Assembly: GCF_008831285.2 (NCBI RefSeq)
Contig: NC_045139.1
Coordinates: forward strand, 13,684,354-13,748,353
Direction of reading: 5' to 3'
Length of the DNA stretch: 64,000 nucleotides
DNA from: Nymphaea colorata
Lineage: Eukaryota > Streptophyta > Magnoliopsida > Nymphaeales > Nymphaeaceae
Below the pieces are notes generated by a model. It did no database searches. It was not told the origin of the DNA and was given only the letters and a program-made list of their open reading frames with translations. Each line of letters starts with the position of its first letter. The first letter of the stretch is position 1. The position numbers were made by a program, and so were the translations under genes. Below are positions 1-10,957 of the stretch, in pieces.

Positions 1-979
1 AGTGCTAGTTTTGTGTCCGCACACTGATAATGGGAAACGGATGCATGGCGTCTGATTAGTACGGATGTTTCACATTCATCGGTAGCTGTCCTATAAAGAA
101 AACGGAGAGATACAAACATAAGCAAACATGAAGATACAAATGGTGTGCTCACTTTCTTAAGAAGTGAAGCTTTAAATATTGCTGTTTATTTGTTAAATCG
201 CTTTTGAGCTTGCTTGATTGGGTGATTGATTTTCAAAATGTCGATAGAATGTATTAGCGATAGTCTCAGAAATTAAAAAGCAACAAAAAACAAAGAACAC
301 AAAATTTTTCGATGATGAAGTGGTTTTTTGGCTTTTTTTTTCACGAGTAAACAACCCGTTTACTCAGTGAACAAGCAACATTTTGCACTTAAACTCCGAC
401 TATGTACACAGAAACAATCGATAACCCTATTCCGTGAAAGTGGCTCTCCACAAAGGCGATCCAATGTTAAGCCGCAAAGCTACATGTAGATCGCATCCTA
501 TATTTGGATCTTAGAGAGTATTGTCCAGCCTCTCTGTAAGAAGAAAACAGATGGGCGGATAGTAAGAACAGGACCCGGATCATCTCCTTGGAAAACGGCA
601 GAAGAAAGAGAAAAAGAAAAAACGCAATTCTATAGAGACCATGTTGGTTCATGAACTCCGTAGAAAGGTGTTATATACTCTATCAACTGCCCAATGAAGT
701 GGGTGACACCGTTTGTTTAACGTTACTGAAAATTAGTTACCACTGCCATCTTACAAGTTTTTGTTTGAGTTGTATCTCAGATTCACTGAAACTTGCTGCC
801 ACTGATACTACTAGAAACATAAACGTCCAAAGTGTTGCATGTTTTACTCACCACTTAATGCGTAACTTATGATCTTGCCCATTGGGCTACTTTAGCCTTC
901 ATGGTTTCCTTCCGCTTTACTCGTATGTTTCTTCCTAATTTTTCCTTTCTATCAATATATCAAGTTATTTTCATTGCAA
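1..979. repeat. Duplicated block A, left copy (source 15968-16947)
   Basis: This stretch matches 15968-16947 almost base for base in the same orientation; I count roughly a dozen substitutions and a few one-base indels by eye. It holds no recognisable gene. In the right-hand copy the block lies between the PPR gene and the 3' end of TIC20, so it is probably intergenic DNA carried along by a larger duplication. The left edge is the window edge, so the copy may extend further left. A 61-codon minus-strand frame at 467-652 is preserved in both copies, but at this level of identity that says nothing about coding. Confidence 0.93.
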
Positions 980-3074
980 TGTCAAACTTGTGTTATCTTA
1001 AAGTTCTCATCAACCAGAAGATTGCTTCAATGTTGATTGGAATTATGCTTGGGGTTGGGTTTTATGCAGACTGGAAGCAGAACCATTGATCTAGAGATAA
1101 CTACATTATCAAGTACCCACCATGTGGAAATGACCCCAAGTGATGTGGGCTTCCAGGACAGGTACATTGTCCAAGAGGTCATCAAGAAGATGGCCAAGAG
1201 CAGACCCATTTAAACAAAAGGGGAAAAGGGGTTTAAAGATAGGACCTCAATTTGTGTACAGTTTCTTAAGAAAGATGAAGTTTGCATCATTGTTTTGTTG
1301 CATGGGTTGGTCAACCTTGCCACAAATTTGATAAAGTTTCAACTATCTTTCACTTACTTCTGTTGTGGTTGTGGTAAAATTTGGTATATATCGTCTTTCC
1401 ATGTTGTGATTCAAGTTTGTACTGGCATCTCCTCGATAGAGGATATTTTAGTTTATTTCAAAGATCCTTCCGTATAAGCTCAGATATTATGTGTCCAATG
1501 TCAGTTCTCGTGCTCAACGAAGTTGATAAATTATCTAAAGAAGCTCAACATTCATTGCGGAGAACCATGGAGAAATACAGTGCATCCTGTCGGTTGATAC
1601 AGTGCATCTAAAGTGACTGAAGCGGTTCGATCTCGCTGCCTAAATATACAGGTTAATGCCCCATCCATAGAGCAGGTAAAATGCATTTCAAACATCTGGA
1701 ATTTGTTGTTTTGGCATGATTGTTGGTAAATCATTCCCATTGGATCTTGTACCTCTTGGGTGTGTGCACATGGCTGAATGCCAATTTGTTACTGTTTCTT
1801 TGAAAAGATTACAGTGGTAAATGTAATAAGCCGCCCGGAAACTGGCCCAAATGCTTAGTCTCTTAGTACCTAACCTCCTCTCAAGTCAGCTGCAGAGGTG
1901 GAAGAATCCACCTCCTTTAAGTCGCATGTTTTCATGTGTGTGGAGCCCCGGTTTGAAGTGTAAAAGCTGGATCTAATACCAACTGTAACACCAGCTGACC
2001 AAACTGATCTAAGTGCTTGGCTTCAAAAATGTCATCCTGCCGTTTTGACTAGCTTCCATTCATGCTATTAAAAGGCCAGAAATTAGGCAAACTAAAAGCA
2101 TGGGAGATGAGAACAACACTTATGCACATCTCAAGGGTTTTCAGTCTCATCATTATAGATCTACTCTTAGTCCTTTCACACGGGGTCACAATTCTACTAC
2201 TCTAAGGCACAAGCACCCATGTGTGTTATGTGGGTATTGATTCTAAAGCCAAACCTTCTGAACTCTAAAGGATTCTAGTTTTATTCTGCAGATTCCTGGG
2301 GTTCTGGAGTTCATTGGAAAGAAAGAAGGCTTGCAACTTCCTGTAGGATTTGCCATGCGAGTAGCGGCTCCTTCAAATTGGAGTCTGCGAAGAGCAATAT
2401 TATCTTTTGAGACTTGCCGAGTGCAACAGTAGGTTTCTTGGAAGTCAAAGCTCATGTCCTTGTTGACTGTCATGTCAAAGTGCTTTAGTTCTTCCTGGAG
2501 ACGGTATTTTCTATCTTTGAATTTTTTGCCATGTTGACAATTCCTTTCTGGGCATCCTTTTACAGAAAATCAAGTAGTGCAGACTATGGTCTGGGAGCAG
2601 TATGTTTCTGAGATAGCATCTAATATAGTGAACGAGCAGAGTCCTAAACGGTAATAACCTGCACTGGAGGTTTCTTTCTTCATTAGGTTATACTGCAATG
2701 AATATTTTAATTTGGTTCATGCTTGCACAGTCTTAATGCTGCATTCTTTCTGATATTTCAATCTTTTGACAGTTTTAAGTACTATCATTTCTATTTTGTT
2801 TGCTCCTGCTCGGGATTATTTCTGCTAGGACAGGTGGGCAAAATCATATATCTCTATCGTATAGTTTTTATCGTTGTCAATGAAGAAAGAACGTTTCAAT
2901 GTTCTTCCAGTATCTCAGTTGAATTGCTCCCCTGCAGTAAATTTGAGGTGCTTACTTTTAGGACTGCAAACAGCTTGATAGGACTTTGTACACCATGCGT
3001 GTGGAATTCACTCGATGTGCACATGACATGAACATATTGAACTTAGATGCAGTCATCCTATTAATCACGATAGG
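980..3074 (+). pseudogene. RFC3: RFC3 partial pseudogene (exons 4-7 and introns)
   Basis: This is a same-strand copy of 23964-26369 from the intact RFC3 gene. Exon equivalents: exon 4 at 1070-1238, exon 5 at 1505-1674, exon 6 at 2292-2428, exon 7 at 2552-2650. Exons 1-3 and 8-11 are absent, so no start, Walker A loop or C-terminus exists. Exon 4 carries an in-frame TAA at 1211-1213 and its donor GT has become AT. Exon 5 is 12 bases shorter than the source. The acceptor AG before exon 7 has become GG. Relative to the source, about 290 bases of intron repeat (source about 25215-25505) are missing near 2205-2225. It is clearly non-functional and was made by DNA-level duplication because introns are kept. 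Confidence 0.93.
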
Positions 3075-5409
3075 TAAAATATCCGTATTTTATTTTTAAT
3101 TGGAAGTGAATTGGTATTTTCTTACAGGGTTCAAGTACTTGAAGTCGAAGTTGGGATCTAATATTCTGATTACCATCGTTACCATTTACATCCGCTGTGT
3201 TAATAAATGATGTTACAGTTGCTTTTGAGTTTCGAACATTTACATCCGCGGTGTTAATAAATGATGCTACAGTTGCTTTTGAGTTTCATTACTGTGCGAG
3301 CTTCTGGACGATGGCTGGTCAAAGGCAAACACCAGATTGCCAGGTTAATTCTCACAATGTCGATTGAAAACATCACCCAACAAAGAAACAATTAAATAAT
3401 GTCCTGGCAGTGCTGAAAAAGAAAATGTCAACTTGACCAAAAAATGTCATGATCCGAAACACTCACAAATCAAAACAGGCAAATTCAAGAAGGAAATAAA
3501 ATTCAACCCCGAAAAGACAGCAAACGATTAGAAAATCGTTCTGCTTGCATAAAAAAGACAGAGAGAGGGGCTGCGGCAAAAGAAGGGGCTTGCATTGCAG
3601 ACGCCTATTCCAACGCTGCTGCAAGCAATCCCGCTCTCTTTTGGTCGGCCATGACCGCTCATTATACCTGCAAGCCGGTAGGAAGAGTGGCAGCAGGACC
3701 TCTTACGCAGCACAGGAACAAGGGGGAAGGGGAAGACTAGGAGAACGTGAAGACTTCGTGCTCTTCTCTGTAGTGTGTGGGGTATTGTGGGTAGAAAGGA
3801 GGAGACGTTTCTTTTCATTTCCAAAGAGAGATTGAATTTTTTGTTTCTAAACTGATCGTTCCTCCATTTCCCTTCGACCAAACGTGACGTATCATGCACG
3901 AAGCACAGATTTGCACCCAAACGTGGCTCGGCTTAACATGGTTTGGTGCGGTGCTAAAATAATATGTGCTAACATAATATGCCCGGAGGGCCTGGTCCAT
4001 CCGGACTAAGTCACCACCACGGTGCGACATTGTTGAAGCTGCACCTACGTCGATGCGACCTAGACTCGCACCCAATGAAGTCAAAAGCGAGTCGGTGCGG
4101 TCAAAAGCGAGTTGTCCATTTTTTTTTTGGGGTTTTGTTTGTTTTTATTTTTAGTAAATCGAGACCTCGCCCTTTGCCGCTGCGCTCTCTCTCCTCCGAC
4201 ACCGGCAGCTTCCTCTTCGTCCGGCGACCGACGTCCGCTGCTTTCTCCGATCTCTACCTCCACCGGCGGCATCATTTCCGTCCGACGGCAGCAAATTAGT
4301 TCAGGTTTGAGCTACGATTCAAGGGTTTATATCAGATTTTTCGTTTTTCTCCAGCTGTCTGTCTCCCTTTACCGTTTTCACTTGTGTTTTCTGGCGGAGG
4401 GATCTAACCCTCTGTTTTTTTTCCCTTCCTATTTCCTCTTTTCCCTGTTTCGTCTTTTTCATCAACCCTCTTTCCTTCTTCTTCGTCCCTCTTTTTCTGT
4501 TTCATTTTGTAATCGTCCAATCAACCATGTGCGGCAATTCATCTGATGTCTGGTTTTATTTTTCAGACTTGGTTATTCTATTAATTATTGTATGCATCCC
4601 TTTTCACAAATAATGAGCTTCTGCTACGTGAAGCCCACACACACTTTGCAGCAGTAATGTTCGTTAGCTCTTAAAATGTGTTAACGAAAACCGGCACTTG
4701 CTTGATGGCTACTTTGGCTTCTGTGAATTGAGAAACATATATGTGTTAAATTGTTAATGCAGGGTGACAGGGTCATCATTGGTCTTCTTCTCCTGGTTTC
4801 AGTTATGCTACATTGAGAAAAATTGACGAGCATCCTCTCTGCCGTTTCTTATTTCTTTTGTTTTATATTGATGAAGTGAATATTTATTCCCTTATTGTGG
4901 ATAGCTGCAGTATAGTCTGCAGCTGGTTTCTTTGAATTGCTCCATGTCATTATGATTCTTTGACACTATGCAGGAAATTTCGTATTATGAATCAGGTTGT
5001 GTAATGTGTACTTGTGTTATTCTAGTGCATGCGCATTCCATTTATTATTATTATAATAACTTAATAATAATAATAATAAATAATCTCTAAATGTGCTACG
5101 CCGGCACCCGCACCGTGCACCTTGGTGACATTGCATCCGGATCTTCACATGGCTTCCTGAGCTTGGTTCGATAAACCCTAAACACAGCTCCGCAGGGCCT
5201 CTCCTATTCCCTTTCCTATCAACAGACAAGAGGTTGAGTTTGGTGTGAACGATGGTGTGGAGAATGGACGAAGCCGATAGAGAGGGGGTGAGTCAGGTGA
5301 ATGCTGAGGAAGAGGAAGCGTCCTCCAGCGGTTGCAGGATGGTTCCTTGGCAGAGCTGGAAAGAGTGGAACATGATCAGCGAAAAACTCCCATCTTCCTC
5401 TCCAGAGTC
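3075..5409 (+). repeat. Duplicated block C, left copy: LAS1 upstream region
   Basis: This block is homologous and collinear with 30729-32811, the intergenic and 5' region of the LAS1-like gene. It is less uniform than block A. It keeps the two-unit 55-base repeat (3187-3295) and the CT-rich 5' leader. It carries extra or diverged sequence near 3545-3880 and 4130-4600, has one copy of a unit that is present three times at 31653-31838, and shows a TTA/ATA-type microsatellite at 5040-5083 that is absent from the other copy. The junction with the preceding RFC3 fragment near 3075 skips source bases about 26370-30728. Confidence 0.88.
5252..5409 (+). pseudogene. LAS1: LAS1-like exon 1 fragment
   Basis: The fragment begins with the same ATG context as the intact gene (compare 32654) and encodes MVWRMDEADREGVSQ followed by an acidic Glu/Ser tract and a PWQSW motif, with a few substitutions. 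Homology stops at 5409, inside exon 1, before the RVALNR end and the splice donor. After that come about 34 bases of unrelated filler and then PPR-derived sequence. The frame ends at a stop at 5447-5449, so at most a 65-residue chimeric peptide could be made. Promoter-like upstream DNA was copied too, so transcription of this chimera is possible but unproven. Confidence 0.9.
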
Positions 5410-5443
5410 GGGGCCATTCTCTGGAAAGTGTCTTTCATCATTT

Positions 5444-5868
5444 GCCTGATGCCATGGTTTGGAGAACACTTAGTGCTTGTACTGTTCGCAAAAATTTGGA
5501 ACTTGGGCAGGTTGCAACACAACACCTTCTAGAATTGGAGCCACAAACTTATGTATTACTATCGAATATTTATGCAGCACTTAGAAAATGGGATGCTCGC
5601 AATCAAATCAGGCAAATGATGAAAGACAGGAGGGTAAAGAAAGGGCCTGTTCAAAGCTCGATTGAAATGAAGAACATCCTACATGCATTCTTCGTCGGTG
5701 ATCGTCTTCATCCATTATGTGAAAAGATCTATGAGTTTTTGGAGGTCTTGACTAACAGAACATTGGCCATTGGCGATTGGGTATGTTCCTGATGATCATC
5801 AGAGTCTCCTGCATGATCTAGAGCTGCAACAGGAAGACCCAACTGAGTACGTGCACAATGAAAAGTTG
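5444..5868 (+). pseudogene. PPR gene 3' fragment, forward orientation
   Basis: This matches 14412-14838 of the intact PPR gene, the end of the repeat array, the E/E+ region and the start of the DYW domain. Relative to the intact gene it has in-frame losses of 3 and 9 bases and a small duplication near 5767 that breaks the frame before the DYW zinc ligands. No start, no repeat array and no CxxCH or terminal DYW motif remain. It sits between the LAS1 exon 1 fragment and an inverted PPR fragment. Confidence 0.92.
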
Positions 5869-7597
5869 TTGTGCATCATTGAAACTTCTAGCGCGGCCGA
5901 GAATATCAACCACACAAGCATAGTGTTCTGATCTGGGAGAAATGCTGTACGCATGACTCATGGACCTGAAGAAGCCAAGTCCTTCACTCACTAAGCCCAC
6001 ATGACTGCAAGCGGAAAGAACACCAATAAAGGTTATATGATTTGGTTTCACGCCTTCTTCTTTCATCCACTCAAAAAGTCTCAATGCTTCTCTACCATGT
6101 CCATGTTGTGCATAACCTGTGATAATTGCATTCCATGAAACCTCATTTTTTTGTGGAATTAAAAGAAACTCTCTATACGCATCTTCAATACTCCCACACT
6201 TAGCGTAGAGTGTAACCAAAACATTACCAGCCTCTGTATCCGACTCATGACCACCTTTTATCACAAGAGTGTGTATCTGTTTCCCTTGCTTTACATCTGC
6301 CAAATTTGCAGAAGCACTGATGGTTGAGCAGAATGTGTACAAGCTTGCTTCAATGCCAGCCATGTGCATACGGGAAAAAACCTGGACCGCTTCCTCAGAG
6401 TGTCCACTATGCGCAAATCCGGATATCAAGCCATTCCATGTTATTGGGTCCCCATCACCAACAGATTGAAATGCAGCATATGCTTCTTTGATCTGGCCAC
6501 ATCTTGCATATAAAGTTACAAGTGCATTTCCAATGGACAAATCAGATGAATATCCATGGACAACAGATTGGGAATGGACCTTCTTTCCCTCTTCAAGTGC
6601 TTGGAGGCCAGCACACGCACTAATGGCACTAGATAATCCTATGTTATCAGCACGCATTCCCTGAAGCTGCATCCTTTCAAAAAGATTCAGGGCCTCAGCA
6701 AATTTGTCATGTTGAGAATGTCCAGAGATCATTGAAGTTCATGAAACAATGTCATGCTCGGGAAGACGGTCAAGCATTTGCTGAGCAATATCAAGTCTTC
6801 CACATTTTGCATACATGTCTATGAGCACGCTAGACACATAAGCATTAAGCTGAAACCCAGATTTAACAGTCTGAGCATGAATCTGTTCTCCAAGATCAAG
6901 GTTTCTCCAAGATCAAGACTTGAACCTCAAAGCTTGATTGAGTAATAAGGCGAAAGTCTCGGCATCCGGCTGAATCCCTCGTCCCTCCATCAAATAAAGA
7001 AAATCAAAACCATCTATTCTGATCTCTTTATCACTTCTGCCCATTTCAAAATCTCCACCCACCATTTCTTCCTCGTAGAATTCGTCGGCACGTATTGCAG
7101 ATTGACTAACTTTATCAATACTAAGCATGTTGACATCCCCATAATATAACTGCAACAAGGAAACATGAACCACAATCTAAGTTTAACATCAATGTTAAAG
7201 AATACCAACAAAGTTAAAATAACCAAAAAGAGCGGGAAAGGACCTTGAAGTAGTATCAATACCTTGTCGAATATCTTATGAGATTGTATGGTGGCATTCC
7301 TTCGAACTCCAAAATGGGAATAGGGTGCAAGGACTCTAAAGAAGGGACCAAAAATATTTGGCAGTGAGAAAACTATGAACTTTTGGCAAGTTTGGTGACA
7401 AGAACCATCGAATTTTACAGAGAGATTTCGGATTGCAAGCAAGATGGTCGATTTTTTCGAGGGAATTTGTTGGTCTCGAAGAAGAAAACGAATTGCTTGC
7501 TTAATGGTTCATCCAATTCCGTCGTAAAAAATTGAAATTCGAAACCTGGATGACTGGATGGCCACTGTTATTAGTGATGATAACAATAGATAGGCCA
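5866..7597 (-). pseudogene. Inverted, internally deleted PPR pseudogene
   Basis: Read on the minus strand, this segment matches the intact PPR gene in two pieces. Bases 7597 to 6918 match 11467-12136 (about 150 bases of upstream DNA, first exon, intron, start of exon 2). Bases about 6900 to 5866 match about 13350-14388 (repeat array). About 1.2 kb of the repeat array is missing between them. An open stretch of about 300 codons survives at 5818-6732, but it lacks the N-terminal repeats and the E and DYW domains. The ATG proposed for the intact gene (11688) is ATA here. Identity to the source is high by eye, so the event is fairly young. The 5' end faces the 5' end of the intact gene across a 3.9 kb spacer. 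Confidence 0.93.
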
Positions 7598-7769
7598 GAT
7601 GTAGCCCAATCGGCTTTTGATCTCCTCACCAACTTATGATTAAGTGGCACAAAAAATCAATGATTAATTGCTAAAAAGTAATCAACGGACAAGGATATCA
7701 TAAATTTTCCAGAGAGAGGGAGGCGGGGAGGCGAAGGGAAAAGAATATCGGGAGCACCCTATGGAAGAG

Positions 7770-7965
7770 TAGGGCTGCACAACGAGCCGAGCAACTCGAG
7801 CTCGGCTCGTTAAAGCTCGACTCGAAATCGAGTTCGAGCCGACCATTTTAATAAATGAGCCGAACTCGAGCTTATTTGTCGACTCATTTTTTTTGTCAAC
7901 CCGAGTTCGAGTTCATTGATCTCGAATGGTTAAAGCTCGACTCGACTCGAAAATGTATCGATTCG
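7770..7965. mobile_element. hAT-like transposon end (partial)
   Basis: The sequence TAGGGCTGCACAACGAGCC followed by dense repeats of CGAGCTCG/GGCTCG/TCGACTCG motifs is typical of the terminal and subterminal region of plant hAT elements, whose ends often read YAGGG. A matching inverted end was not found in the next 4 kb, so this is a solo or degraded end. There is no transposase frame nearby. Confidence 0.45.
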
Positions 7966-10171
7966 CTTTTTAATTGAAAAACTCAGTTTCCCAAACGCTG
8001 TCTCGGGCGGGAAACTTTCTTTTCACTCCATCCCAGGCGGGAGAAACTTTCTTTTTGCTTCGTCTCAGGCGGGAAACTTTCTTTTCGCTTTTTAGTTTCC
8101 TTTTGTTCTCTCTCATTTCCAAAGTTTCTCCCCCCAAATGCAACCCTAAAGTCTCCTAAGTTCGTCGCAGCCGGCTGCTCCTCTTCAAGCTTCAGCCATC
8201 AGCCTTCACGGTTTCAGGATGTTTTAGGACACCGCCTGCAGCAAAGAGGACAAGCTTCCTGCCTGCATGTAGTTCTCTCTTTTTCTCTCTCTCTCTCTCT
8301 CTCTTGCTTTCTCTCTGTTTTTTCATTTTCGTTTTTTCTAACATATGTCGTTTTTTCTAGTTTTGTACTTTCGTTTTCTCTAACATTTTCGTTGTTTTGT
8401 TTTGGGCACCTTTTGAAATGTATGTTTCTTTTAGCGTTTAGATGGGAGATACCATACTACCATCAAATGAATTTTTTCCTTTCCTTTTTTGTTGGGAATG
8501 GGCTTGAGTTGCCACAGTTCATCATTAGGAATTGCAAGCAGCAGCTTCTATCCTTCATCCTCCCGCTGGACCAGATTCTCCACTTGCCTCTGGTGGTAGA
8601 GTAAGACTACGTTTCCTCTCTTCTCCATTCGCTTTTTCTGTTTTTTCTGCTCTCATTAGGGTATTTTTTGACCCACAGGAACAATGCTGCTCGATCGCTA
8701 GGTCCACTGCTTGGAAGGGAAGGGGGGCATCTAAAAGGTCGAGAGACAGAGGAACGAAGTCGAGAAGAGTTCGATCGGCCTTGGCCCTTGCTCGTCGATC
8801 TATCGATCCATCGAAAGCCGACAAACAGAAGAGCGTTCGGAGATCGAGGGCAATAGGGAGGTTTCTAGAGAGAGTTCACCGTCCCTCATTGTTCGCGATT
8901 TCAACACTTCGTGATCGATCGATTGGTCAATCTTTTTCTTACATTCTACAGAACCTTACAAGTAGGTTTAACGATCGGACTGTTCTGGTCCCATTTCAGG
9001 CGTCTCATTCGCTTTCGGTAAACTCCTTTTGCCCTCCCGTCCTGCAGGTTCTTCTCTTCTCTGCGGTTCCCTCTTACAGTGCAAAAATCGTTGAGGGGGG
9101 CTCTTGGTCCGGCTGTGCAGATCACGTGTTCGAAGAGACTTGCACGAACTTGAGGGTTTATGAGCGCCGTACGAAGGATGTCAACCAAGCAGCAGTCAAG
9201 GGATTCAATGGTACCTCTTGAATTAGTTTTTGTTCTTTTAGTACTATCATATTTGAGACGATTTGATATTCTTGCATCATGCAGCTACATCCCAGAACCT
9301 GGACTCTCTCTCTATATATGGAATTTGATAAACCGTTCCGGAAAACAACCTGAGAATTCTTGTACTAGTACTGGAGAGATTTATGGTAAGTAGTTTCTTT
9401 TCTGTCGTGTTTTATCAGATTATATTGGCAAATGGATTCCTTTGTAAGTTTTTTGGAGCAAACTGTTCCATTCGTATAGCTTCTTCAGAGAGAATCTTGT
9501 GGGGAACAATTTAATAACATCACTCTTTTTTGTGCTATGTTTCTGGTATATAAATTCTTGTCACTAGGATTTTTTGTTTTTGGAACTAATGATCATATGG
9601 TCTTGACAGGCATTTAATTTGTCATTGAACATGATATTGCCAGAAACTCATTCAGCAGTTGGTGAACTGATTGCAGCACTGAGGTTCCATCAGCTACTGA
9701 TCCCATTCCTGATGTGTATAATTCCATTTTCTTGAACTTATCGTATTGTTTTCAGTTTCCTCAGTTTGCCACGAATTTCACCATATTGATAGCATGGATG
9801 TTGTACGAATTTCACCATATTGATAGCATGGCGTTGTTCATGACCGAACAATCTTCCTGTTAGACAAAGTGAACTGACAAATGAACCGCTCTAACATATA
9901 TTGACAGTCATGGAAAAATGCATGAGTTAGTAATGGTACACCAGAGCAGGTAATTGGATAAAGCTTGATGTTGAAAATGGTTTTTGACTTTTGATTAACT
10001 TTCTATAGTCTTCAGGATGTCCGTATTCGTCAACTCTTTATGTCTAGATCTCTTTGTCTCTAAAGTAACAAATATTTATACACACCACACAGACATGCAC
10101 ATAGTTCTTACGTTAAGACTCCCATTACTTTCAATGATTTTGTTGTGCAACCTTCTACATATTTGTTACAC

Positions 10172-10349
10172 CTGTTAGGATTGTCATCTGCACCAGCCAT
10201 TTCTTTAATCCAATGTTCTGCATGAGCTTGATAAGTGGCAGGTCTGTTATAGGTGTTTGTCTTTTTGTTTCTTCCAAATGGTTTGCAAACATAACCATTT
10301 TCCAGGTGGTCAGTAGGCAAGTCGTCAGATTTCTGTACCACTCGATTTC
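10172..10349 (-). pseudogene. Unidentified exon-like fragment
   Basis: On the minus strand a 178-base open segment is bounded by a good acceptor (pyrimidine/TTGCAG) and a donor (CAG|GTGTAAC). In its most protein-like frame it reads GNRVVQKSDDLPTDHLENGY, then CKPFGRNKKTNTY and HAEHWIKEMAGADDNPN. I do not recognise the family. No companion exons are evident on either side. It may be a captured exon or the relic of a lost gene. Confidence 0.35.
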
Positions 10350-10843
10350 CTGCAACACCACAATTTGCTGAAACTCACATCTTGTTGAGTTGAAGGTCGA
10401 AAATCATTACCAGTTATAGCATGAGAACTGTTCATGTTAGCATTTTAATCATTTATGTATGTGAAGTTCACCTATAATCAGTACAAATCCTCCAACTATT
10501 TTATGTGGTACTTTCTTAAACTAGTGTTAGTTACTTGCCCTATGGTTGTTCCATCATCATGCACACAAACTAGTTCATATATATTTAGTAAGGTGGTCAA
10601 CAAAGTTGAATATTTTGTATATGCTAAAAGGCTTAGTGGATGCAGTAGACACATACATGGCCATTAGAATTTTGATGTTTTATATTTTAGTGAAAATATG
10701 GTGCCATTCGATGCAGTAGATATACACATGCGTGTATATCTTCATTCGTTGTGATGTTGAAACATCTAGTACATGAAAAGGTTGTGTGATCTACATACTA
10801 TTCTTTGCTAAAGATTGTTGTGTACAATTGTTTAGGATATCTA

Positions 10844-10957
10844 CTTGCAATTGCTAAAGAGACAGGGCACCGCTTGGGAATGGAAACAAACATGTACCCA
10901 TCTTCTTCATTGCTTGGCCAAAACAAAGATGAGTCAATTGCTGCTTTGCCTATTTCT
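10844..10957 (+). pseudogene. Plasma-membrane H+-ATPase exon fragment
   Basis: The translation [20 protein letters not shown], then [18 protein letters not shown], matches the highly conserved stretch of plant P3A proton pumps, after the phosphorylation domain and before ADGFAGVFPEHK. Changes to usually invariant residues are visible (GMGTN has become GMETN). The match covers about 38 codons. Upstream the exon start is disturbed, and downstream the frame leaves homology after ALPIS where VDELIEKADGFA would be expected. No other part of the roughly 950-residue pump is present, so this is a dead fragment. Confidence 0.85.

Noticed and set aside
467-652. A 61-residue minus-strand frame preserved identically at 16434-16619
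   Set aside because: Both lie in near-identical duplicated DNA, so conservation carries no information. No family, splice or promoter signals support a gene.
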